This document shows, piece by piece, positions 7,745 to 13,449 of a stretch of 13,449 nucleotides of DNA. The stretch is from contig DZAQ01000031.1 in the NCBI GenBank assembly GCA_022729615.1, positions 1 through 13,449 on the forward strand, read 5' to 3'. The notes beneath the pieces are model-generated. The model did not search any database. It was not told the origin of the DNA and saw only the letters and a list, made by a program, of their open reading frames with translations. The position numbers and the translations under genes are program-made. Position 1 is the stretch's first letter, and each line of letters starts with the position of its first letter. Source of the stretch: Sulfurovum sp. Lineage in GTDB: Bacteria > Campylobacterota > Campylobacteria > Campylobacterales > Sulfurovaceae.

Positions 7745-10296
7745 CAATTGCCGCCCTCAAGGAGAGAACTCAGATAGACTTTGGACTCCTCTATCGCCTC
7801 ATTGATCCTCTCTATATCCTTGCCGCCTGCCTGAGCAAAATCCGGACGCCCGCCGCCGCCGCCGCCGACGATCGGAGCAATCGCCTTGATCCAATCGCCC
7901 GCTTTGATCGGTGTCTCTTTCGAGCCGGCAGCAAGCATCACTTTGTCCTCTTTTTGCATGAAGAGCATCACGGCAACCTTCTCATATCTATTTTTGATCT
8001 CATCGATCATCATTTTGATATCGCCGGCTTGCACCTCTTCTACGATGACATGGATGCCGTTGATTTGAGAGACTTGCACCTCTTTTTGGCTGCTGCTCAT
8101 CGCTTGGGAAAGCTCATTTTTAAGTATTTTTATCTGCTCTTTGAGTTTATGAATGCCGGAGAGCGGATTTTGGTTTTTGAGCTCCTCTTTGATGGCTCCC
8201 AGCTCCCCTCTCATCTCGTTTACGGTTTTGACAGCCTCCAAACCGCACACAGCTTCGATACGCCGCACCCCTGCGCTCACACCGCCCTCTTTGGTGATCA
8301 TAAAGAGCCCGATATCAGCCGTACTTGTCACATGTGTGCCTCCGCAGAGCTCTATAGAGACATCGCCCATACTGACCACACGCACCTCATCGCCGTATTT
8401 TTCGCCAAAAAGCGCCATAGCGCCCGATTGTCTCGCCTCGTCAAGACCCATCAGACGAGTCTGCGCGTCCAATCCCCTGTCTATTTTGTCATTCACCCAC
8501 GCTTCGATGGCTCGCACCTCATCACTGCTCAGCGCTTTGGGGTGCGAAAAATCAAAACGCAATCTCTCCGCCTCTACCAATGATCCTGCTTGTGCGATAT
8601 GATCCCCCAGCAGCTCCCGTAACGCGGCATGAAGCAGGTGAGTCGCGGAGTGGTGTTTGGCGATCTGCGTGCGGCTTCGATCCACCACCGCCTCTACACT
8701 CTCGCCAACTTGCGCTCTCCCCTCTATCCTTGAGAGATTGAGATCCAAAAATTTCCTGGTTTCAATCACTTTGGCTTTGCCTGTCAACTCCCCGATATCT
8801 CCCGCTTGACCGCCGGACTCCGCATAAAAAGGCGTCTGATCAAGCAGTATCCACCCCTTACCGCTGAGTAATTCCACCCTTTTGAACTCATCATTTAAGA
8901 TCGCCAAAATTTTCGCATCACAACGGGTCTGCTCATACCCCACAAAGCGGTTTTCACCGAACTCCTCCTTGAGCGCTTTGAAATCACCCGTCGCTACTGC
9001 ATCGCCAGAGCCTTTCCATGCGGCTTTGGATTGCTCTTTTTGTCTCTTCATCCTCCGTTCAAAGCCCTCGATATCTAGAGGTATCGACTTTTCTCTCAGC
9101 ATATCTTGGGTCAAATCGAGCGGAAAACCGTAAGTGTCATAGAGTTTGAAGGCAATTTCACCTGAAAAAATATCTCCCCCGTTCTTCAACTCTTCATGAA
9201 AGAGCTCTATTCCGGCATCTATTGTCGAGAAAAATCGCTCCTCTTCCATCCTCATAGCAGTTTTGATCGACTCGGATTTTTCTGCCAGATAGGGGTAACT
9301 TGAAGCCATTTGCGCAACTAAGCTATCGACTAGTTTCCAGATAAACGGCTCTCTCACGCCCAAAAGATACCCATGCCTGATCGCCCGGCGCATAATCCTG
9401 CGCAATACATACCCTCGACCTTCTTTGTCGAAATTGACCCCTTGAGCCAAAAGAAATGATGTCGAGCGCAGATGATCCGCGATCACACGGTAGCTTGCGA
9501 TATTCTCGCTTGTCGGCTCTTTCCCGACAACGGTTATAATCTTCTCGATAAGCGGTTGGAACGATGAGGAGTCAAAATTATTCAAAACTCCCTCTTTGAT
9601 GGCGATGACGCGCTCAAGCCCCATACCCGTATCGATACTTGGATGAGGCAAAGGGGTCAGCTTGCCGCTTGCATCTCTGTCGTACTGCATAAAAACAAGG
9701 TTCCAAATCTCCAAAAACCGATCACCGTCTCCACCCATCACATCTTCCGTTGAGCTGAAATGCTCCTCTCCCTGGTCGTAAAATATCTCCGAACAGGGAC
9801 CGCAAGGTCCGGTATCGCCCATCTGCCAAAAGTTATCTTTATCCCCAAAACGCACGATACGCTCTTTGACAATATGCTTTTGCCAAAGCCCAAATGCCTC
9901 TTCGTCATTTTCATGCACAGTCACCCACATTTTTTCAATAGGAAGCGCCAAATACTCAGATCCTGTCACAAACTCCCAAGCATAGGCTATAGCCTCCTCT
10001 TTGAAATAATCCCCGAAAGAGAAATTTCCCAACATCTCAAAAAAGGTGTGGTGTCTAGCAGTATAGCCCACATTATCAAGATCATTGTGTTTGCCGCCTG
10101 CGCGGATACAAAGCTGCGAAGAGGCGGCGCGAGGCGGCTGCGGCACAGGCGCTTCACCGGTAAAGACACTCTTGAACTGCACCATGCCCGCATTGGCAAA
10201 AAGGAGTGTAGCATCGTCAGGAACGAGCGGCGAACTCGGTACAACCTGATGCCCTTTGGAGTGAAAAAAATCTAAAAAGGATTGTCTGATATCCAT
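7744..10296 (-). CDS. alaS: Alanyl-tRNA synthetase
   Basis: An 850-residue class II synthetase charging tRNA-Ala. Class II motifs and AlaS hallmarks are present: FANAGMVQFK (33-42), RAGGKHNDLDNVG (65-77), RHHTFFEMLGNFSFGDYFK (81-99), the GDTGPCGPCSEI active-site segment (160-171), and HPSIDTGMGLERV (218-230). The editing-domain zinc site is complete: H549 and H553 in HSATH, C651 and H655 in CGGTH. The C-Ala domain ends with the glycine-rich GGGGGGRPDFAQAGG (811-825). Length is typical. I start at the ATG at 10296 (MDIRQSF), preceded by AAGGG about 10 bases upstream. An in-frame ATG 18 bases further upstream has no ribosome-binding site and would add six unconserved residues. It heads the six-gene operon through pbp. 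Confidence 0.97.
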   Translation of the reverse strand: MDIRQSFLDFFHSKGHQVVPSSPLVPDDATLLFANAGMVQFKSVFTGEAPVPQPPRAASSQLCIRAGGKHNDLDNVGYTARHHTFFEMLGNFSFGDYFKEEAIAYAWEFVTGSEYLALPIEKMWVTVHENDEEAFGLWQKHIVKERIVRFGDKDNFWQMGDTGPCGPCSEIFYDQGEEHFSSTEDVMGGDGDRFLEIWNLVFMQYDRDASGKLTPLPHPSIDTGMGLERVIAIKEGVLNNFDSSSFQPLIEKIITVVGKEPTSENIASYRVIADHLRSTSFLLAQGVNFDKEGRGYVLRRIMRRAIRHGYLLGVREPFIWKLVDSLVAQMASSYPYLAEKSESIKTAMRMEEERFFSTIDAGIELFHEELKNGGDIFSGEIAFKLYDTYGFPLDLTQDMLREKSIPLDIEGFERRMKRQKEQSKAAWKGSGDAVATGDFKALKEEFGENRFVGYEQTRCDAKILAILNDEFKRVELLSGKGWILLDQTPFYAESGGQAGDIGELTGKAKVIETRKFLDLNLSRIEGRAQVGESVEAVVDRSRTQIAKHHSATHLLHAALRELLGDHIAQAGSLVEAERLRFDFSHPKALSSDEVRAIEAWVNDKIDRGLDAQTRLMGLDEARQSGAMALFGEKYGDEVRVVSMGDVSIELCGGTHVTSTADIGLFMITKEGGVSAGVRRIEAVCGLEAVKTVNEMRGELGAIKEELKNQNPLSGIHKLKEQIKILKNELSQAMSSSQKEVQVSQINGIHVIVEEVQAGDIKMMIDEIKNRYEKVAVMLFMQKEDKVMLAAGSKETPIKAGDWIKAIAPIVGGGGGGRPDFAQAGGKDIERINEAIEESKVYLSSLLEGGN

Positions 10297-10327
10297 GAAA
10301 AAAATACCCTTCATTTAAAGTGGGGAT

Positions 10328-10333
10328 ATTTTA
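10328..10333 (-). promoter_or_regulatory. Candidate -10 box for the alaS operon
   Basis: On the minus strand the sequence reads CGC-TAAAAT-ATCC, a good -10 hexamer. It would start transcription near 10321, about 25 bases before the alaS ATG. No good -35 is seen at 16-18 bases. This is usual for Campylobacterota sigma-70 promoters, which rely on the -10 and upstream AT periodicity. It lies downstream of the palindromic repeat at 10417-10481, so it could drive alaS independently of the lipoprotein gene. Confidence 0.4.
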
Positions 10334-10416
10334 GCGAAAATGTGGTTAGGAGTGATTAAAGAGTGGAGTTGATCGCATTCACCGAGTTGGTATCTCTGAA
10401 TAAATTAAGTACGCAA

Positions 10417-10481
10417 GATTGCCACGCTTCTTGCAAAGCTCGCAAAGACGGTCGTTGCGAGGAGCTTGCGACGAAGCAATC
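10417..10481. repeat. Palindromic interspersed repeat, copy 1
   Basis: An imperfect palindrome. Outer arms are GATTGC (10417-10422) and GCAATC (10476-10481). Inner arms are CTCGCAAAGAC (10439-10449) and GTCGTTGCGAG (10451-10461), pairing at 10 of 11 positions around one base. The right arm follows the GTCATTGCGAG...GAAGCAATC consensus that I recall as a widespread non-coding bacterial repeat. It begins 24 bases after the lipoprotein stop, so its RNA hairpin could end or protect that transcript's 3' end, although no T-run follows. It matches copy 2 at 10994-11060 in sequence and arm order, hence in the same orientation. Confidence 0.75.
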
Positions 10482-10505
10482 CAAGCTCAATGAGAGAATT
10501 TGATT

Positions 10506-10940
10506 CTAAAAATAGAATGTGCAGATATCATCCATATCATAATAGAAACTTCCGTCACCAAAGGTAGTGCTTGCACCAAAGGATGCGCAATCATACACGA
10601 CACCGCCCGCACCGTTATCAAGATCATCAACGATATGAATAATATCATCTACATAAGGATTGAAATCATAATTTCCATCCAATCCTAAAAAGTCAAATGT
10701 GCAATTATCCGGCGGATAGAAGGTAAATTCACCGTTTGGAGCCGTGACACCGCCTCCTGAATCACAGCTATAGGGAACTCCTCCTAGCGAATACCCATCT
10801 TGATCTATCAAAAAGAGGGTAGTCGCGGCTATAGGAGGAGGAGGCGGTGGAACATACCCACCGTCTCCCCCACCGCCGCCGCAACCGCTCAAACCCAATG
10901 CGCTCACTGCCAAAATCGCCAAAATAGAAAATCGCTTCAT
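10506..10940 (-). CDS. Small lipoprotein with duplicated two-cysteine domain
   Basis: A 144-residue putative lipoprotein of unknown function. A signal peptide (MKRFSILAILAVSALG) leads to the lipobox LSGC with C20 as the lipidated cysteine. A Gly run and a YVPPPPPP proline linker (to about residue 36) follow. The mature part contains two homologous units, about 42-84 and 101-144, sharing GGV-x-Y-x-C, then T...G-x-F-x-[FY], then D-x-C-T-F-x-F. Each has a cysteine pair 21-22 residues apart (C59/C80 and C118/C140), suggesting one disulfide per unit. Both units open with Asp-rich text (DQDG; DDLDNG) that could bind calcium. I chose the ATG at 10940, with AAAAGG 6 bases upstream; the ATG at 10955 lacks a well-placed site. 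It sits alone between murG and alaS and is flanked by palindromic repeats. Confidence 0.7.
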   Translation of the reverse strand: MKRFSILAILAVSALGLSGCGGGGGDGGYVPPPPPPIAATTLFLIDQDGYSLGGVPYSCDSGGGVTAPNGEFTFYPPDNCTFDFLGLDGNYDFNPYVDDIIHIVDDLDNGAGGVVYDCASFGASTTFGDGSFYYDMDDICTFYF

Positions 10941-10971
10941 TGTATGCCTTTTCATCTCAAGATAAAGGAAA

Positions 10972-11072
10972 CCTCTAAAAAAACCAGCCTATAGACTGCC
11001 GCACCTCTTTCAAAGCCTCGCAGTGACTAGTTTTGTCATTGCGAGCAAAGCGCGGCAATCTTATTTTAGAGG
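10972..11072. repeat. 101-bp element bounded by 12-bp inverted repeats
   Basis: The left arm CCTCTAAAAAAA (10972-10983) and the right arm TTATTTTAGAGG (11061-11072) are inverted repeats matching at 11 of 12 positions, the outer nine perfectly. They enclose palindromic repeat copy 2. The layout resembles a miniature non-autonomous element, but no clear target-site duplication is visible and no transposase is nearby. Copy 1 lacks these outer arms. The alternative is an extended RNA stem-loop in the lipoprotein gene leader. Confidence 0.45.
10994..11060. repeat. Palindromic interspersed repeat, copy 2
   Basis: Outer arms are GACTGCCGC (10994-11002) and GCGGCAATC (11052-11060), nine pairs including one wobble. 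Inner arms are CTCGCAGTGAC (11017-11027) and GTCATTGCGAG (11035-11045), 10 of 11 pairs around a 7-base loop. The left arm is longer than the right, as in copy 1. The two left arms match at about 26 of 33 positions when aligned with one gap, so both copies belong to one family in one orientation. It lies between murG and the lipoprotein gene and would form a strong hairpin in any transcript running into the latter. Confidence 0.75.
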
Positions 11073-11085
11073 CACCATAAAGAAA

Positions 11086-11091
11086 ATTATA
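11086..11091 (-). promoter_or_regulatory. Candidate -10 box (TATAAT) after murG
   Basis: A perfect minus-strand TATAAT starting 22 bases after the murG stop, with AT-rich sequence upstream. TTGAAT occurs 19 bases further up, a weak and over-spaced -35. Transcription would start near 11079 and run through repeat copy 2 into the lipoprotein gene. This gives a leader of about 140 bases with a strong hairpin. It lies just outside the 101-bp element, so it may predate that element and have originally served a downstream gene such as alaS. Confidence 0.5.
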
Positions 11092-11112
11092 GTTCTTTAA
11101 AGCTTAAAAGAT

Positions 11113-12147
11113 TCAAAAAATCTTGCCTCGATCGGCTGTCGTAAAATTTCTCAGCAAAGCAGCGATTTTACTGCTCCCGTCTCGTTCAACAAGCCGGATC
11201 AAACCTTGACTCATGGGCAAGAGCGGCAGATCAAGCAGCCTTAAAACATCTTCGTTGCTGATCTCATTTTCGCGTATCAGCCATGCAAGGTTCTTGTCTG
11301 CCAAAAATTTTGCATTGTAAAACTGATGATCGCTTGCCGCATAAGGAAATGGGATAAAAAGCGTAGGCAGCCCGGTAGCGCAGAGCTCCCAGAGTGTCGA
11401 AGCTCCGGCTCTGGCGACTGCCAAGTCAGCCTTTTGCATCCATTCGGCAAGCTTGGTCGTAAAACCGAAAACCTCTGCCTCAATACCAAGTTTCAAATAC
11501 TCATTTTTCACAGCATCGATATGCTTCTCTCCGGCTTGATGGATGATACCAACTCCTCTAGCTTGAAGTGTGGGAGCCAGTTCAATCGCAAGCCTATTGA
11601 TCGCCCCAGCCCCTTGTGACCCGCCCAAAAATATAATCTTCTTTACCTCCCGACGCTCACGGGCTAGATCAAAAAATATCTGCTTGATAGGATACGCGTG
11701 CACAGGACTCTCAGGCAGATACGAAGAGAGAAAGAGTGTCGCATAGGGTTTGAGAAGTCTGTTGAGTGAGCCCAATGCGGCATTTTGCTCATGGATCACC
11801 AACGGAATACCCCCCAGCTTTGCCGCGATCGAGGTCGCCGCAGAAGAGAATCCGCCGACCGAGAAAACTACCTTGCAATCATGCTTTTTGAGCAGATTCA
11901 TCGCCTTTCGTACTGCTTTTAAAAGCAATATGAGTGATTTTACCTTGCCAAACGCCCCCTGATTGACCACGCCTCTTGTCTCTAGGAAATACTTTTGTGC
12001 AAATGCATCATCCTCTTCAAACCATGCCCTGTCTTGCCCGTTCGTCGATCCGATATAGACAAGCTCCTCGCCGCCTAGCTGCTCTTTGACGGCTTTAATG
12101 ATCGCCAGATGCCCGCCTGTGCCTCCGCCTGTCATTACGATACTCAT
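11113..12147 (-). CDS. murG: MurG, lipid II-forming GlcNAc transferase
   Basis: A 344-residue GT-B glycosyltransferase acting at the inner face of the cytoplasmic membrane. It transfers GlcNAc from UDP-GlcNAc to lipid I, making lipid II. Visible motifs are the N-terminal glycine loop GGTGGH (8-13), SVGGFSS (96-102), HEQNAALGSLNR (119-130), the second glycine loop GGSQGA (175-180), and the UDP-sugar site RAGASTLWE (246-254) followed by IPFPYAASDHQFYNA (265-279). Length is normal. The ATG at 12147 was chosen because it puts the glycine loop at the N-terminus, follows AAAGGAGG by 5 bases and lies one base after the ftsW stop. The frame stays open 22 codons further into ftsW, but that extension is not MurG-like. 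Confidence 0.95.
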   Translation of the reverse strand: MSIVMTGGGTGGHLAIIKAVKEQLGGEELVYIGSTNGQDRAWFEEDDAFAQKYFLETRGVVNQGAFGKVKSLILLLKAVRKAMNLLKKHDCKVVFSVGGFSSAATSIAAKLGGIPLVIHEQNAALGSLNRLLKPYATLFLSSYLPESPVHAYPIKQIFFDLARERREVKKIIFLGGSQGAGAINRLAIELAPTLQARGVGIIHQAGEKHIDAVKNEYLKLGIEAEVFGFTTKLAEWMQKADLAVARAGASTLWELCATGLPTLFIPFPYAASDHQFYNAKFLADKNLAWLIRENEISNEDVLRLLDLPLLPMSQGLIRLVERDGSSKIAALLRNFTTADRGKIF

Positions 12148-12148
12148 C

Positions 12149-13375
12149 CTAGCCTCCTTTGACGGCTTGAGCGCTCTTGGCTTGATGGTGTTTTGCGCCA
12201 AACTGCATATCACTCCGCAAGATTCTCTTTTTTGAAACCATCAGCACCATACCGATAGCGACACAGTTCGCCCAAATCTGCGAACCCCCATAACTCAAAA
12301 ACGGAACAGCAATTCCTTTGATCGGAGTCATTCCGCTTATACCATAGCTATTGACGATCAAAGAGAGCGCTATCAAAAGTGCGACACCGATCACAAAAAG
12401 AGCATATTTTTGATTCTCCAAACTTGCTGCGATTTTATTGAGTCTATATATGATAAAGAGGTAAGTGAATATTATGATACAAATTCCCAAAAATCCAAGC
12501 TCTTCGGCTATGCCCGCCAAAACAAAATCGGTATGCACCTCCGAAACATACCCAAGTTTAAACTGACCGTTCCCGAGTCCTTGTCCGAAAAAGCCTCCGT
12601 TGAAAATAGCATTGAGCGAATTGGATATTTGGTAAGGCTCCTTGCCGCCGTCTATATGGAGCCGTTGTGCCGCCTCAAAAGGGAATAGCGCCAAAATAGG
12701 ATCTTGCACCGTTGCCCACCAGCTCAATACACGATCCATACGGTGCGGCGCCATCAAAATCAATCCGACAAAGCCGATTGTTCCCGTTATGGCACCTACT
12801 AGAAAAAATTTCATACTCCTGCCGGCCATAACAAAAAGCGTTACCAAGGTAAATGCCAAAACCACGGTTTGCCCAAGGTCTTTTTGGAAAATAGCGATCA
12901 ACACAACAGCAAAACCAAAAATTATCAAATAGGGAGTCAGCAATCGCAATTCACTTAAAAATGGTATATCCTCATCGCTCGTCATTTTTCTTGCAAAACT
13001 CCATGATAAAAAGAAGACAAAACCTACTTTGAAAAATTCCACGGGGGCGATCGAGAATGGACCCAGATCGATCCACCGCTTCGCTCCCCCTACCGCCTTG
13101 ACCATAGAAGGGGGCATCATCTGCATCGCGATCATCATGATAAAGAATACAAAAAAGAGAAAAAAGCCGACTCTGTTGAACCAAACATCCGGATCGAGTC
13201 TGCTGAGAATAAATATACTCAAGAGCCCTATCACAACCGTGGCTCCCTGTCGTATAAAAAAATGAAAATCCTCATAATGAAAATGCAAAACCGTATAAAC
13301 AGAGAGTGAGTAGCTCATGACCAATGAGAGCGTCATCAAAAATATTATGCCGGGCAGCAGCCACTTATCTATCAT
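12149..13375 (-). CDS. ftsW: FtsW, SEDS-family septal peptidoglycan glycosyltransferase
   Basis: A 408-residue multi-pass membrane protein of the SEDS family, which polymerises lipid II at the septum with its partner class B PBP. Visible motifs are GAKRWIDLGPFSIAPVEFFK (97-116), FQKDLGQT (163-170), the extracellular-loop HTDF with D283 at the position of the presumed catalytic aspartate (SEVHTDFVLAGIAEELG, 278-294), and PFLSYGGSQ (358-366). The usual QPSE of the first motif is APVE here, and QPDLG is QKDLG. A RodA identity is the alternative; the one-base junction with murG favours FtsW. The C-terminal tail is basic and soluble. The ATG follows AGAGAGG by 4 bases. Nothing in the 74 bases upstream codes for a gene that I can see. 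Confidence 0.92.
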   Translation of the reverse strand: MIDKWLLPGIIFLMTLSLVMSYSLSVYTVLHFHYEDFHFFIRQGATVVIGLLSIFILSRLDPDVWFNRVGFFLFFVFFIMMIAMQMMPPSMVKAVGGAKRWIDLGPFSIAPVEFFKVGFVFFLSWSFARKMTSDEDIPFLSELRLLTPYLIIFGFAVVLIAIFQKDLGQTVVLAFTLVTLFVMAGRSMKFFLVGAITGTIGFVGLILMAPHRMDRVLSWWATVQDPILALFPFEAAQRLHIDGGKEPYQISNSLNAIFNGGFFGQGLGNGQFKLGYVSEVHTDFVLAGIAEELGFLGICIIIFTYLFIIYRLNKIAASLENQKYALFVIGVALLIALSLIVNSYGISGMTPIKGIAVPFLSYGGSQIWANCVAIGMVLMVSKKRILRSDMQFGAKHHQAKSAQAVKGG

Positions 13376-13394
13376 TTAGCCTCTCTTTGAGAAT

Positions 13395-13400
13395 ATTTTA
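13395..13400 (-). promoter_or_regulatory. Weak candidate -10 box for ftsW-murG
   Basis: The minus strand upstream of ftsW is very AT-rich and contains TAAAAT at 13400-13395. This would start transcription about 12 bases before the ATG and leave the AGAGAGG site intact. A TTGACT with a TATTCT 16 bases on (13417-13390) is a second reading, but its start point would cut into the ribosome-binding site. Transcription may instead enter from beyond the window. Confidence 0.25.
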
Positions 13401-13449
13401 TTTCATTAAATAGTCAAACTGAAGATAGATTTTACTAAAATACACTTTA

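Noticed and set aside
7849..7866. GGC trinucleotide run in alaS, considered as a phase-variable microsatellite
   Set aside because: It encodes the glycine-rich C-Ala loop that AlaS proteins normally carry, and trinucleotide slippage would not break the frame.
10840..10880. Inverted repeat (GGAGGCGGTGG / CCACCGCCGCC, 10 of 11) inside the lipoprotein gene
   Set aside because: It arises because a Gly run and a Pro run are encoded close together with GC-rich codons; no independent reason to call it a regulatory hairpin.

Overview
The window is a chromosomal housekeeping segment. Every supported gene lies on the minus strand, so transcription runs from right to left. The gene set and protein style point to Campylobacterota (Epsilonproteobacteria), probably a free-living, moderate-GC lineage of the Sulfurovum/Sulfurimonas type. 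Three things support this: alaS, maf and a class A PBP are close together, as I recall for Campylobacter and Helicobacter; the BioF resembles the Helicobacter type; and promoters show good -10 boxes with poor -35 boxes. The genus is not resolved. No rRNA, tRNA, CRISPR array, phage gene or transposase is visible.

Right to left the layout is as follows. (1) 13375-11113: ftsW and murG, one base apart, for septal peptidoglycan and lipid II synthesis. (2) 11112-10297: a small lipoprotein gene with an internally duplicated two-cysteine domain. It is flanked by two copies of one palindromic repeat family in the same orientation. A perfect TATAAT sits between murG and the upstream repeat copy. (3) 10296-2621: a run of six tightly overlapping genes, alaS, a four-helix membrane protein (CopD/HemJ-like), maf, a bioF-like gene, an orphan ABC ATPase and a class A penicillin-binding protein. 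Each junction overlaps by 1 to 11 bases, so this is almost certainly one operon. (4) 2548-51: rimB, rimK and an M42-like metallopeptidase. These are a ribosomal-protein glutamate ligase, its partner retropepsin-like protease and a peptidase.

Together the genes join cell-wall synthesis and division (FtsW, MurG, PBP1A), translation (AlaS), nucleotide house-cleaning or division control (Maf), cofactor synthesis (BioF) and post-translational ribosome modification (RimK/RimB). The accessory part is the lipoprotein island between murG and alaS. The most testable functional idea is the rimB-rimK-peptidase cassette. I see no convincing evidence of a wholly new defence or mobile system here.

Translation starts were reassigned for alaS, the membrane protein, maf, the lipoprotein and murG, using Shine-Dalgarno position and junction geometry. 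rimB appears to start at TTG and the PBP gene at GTG.
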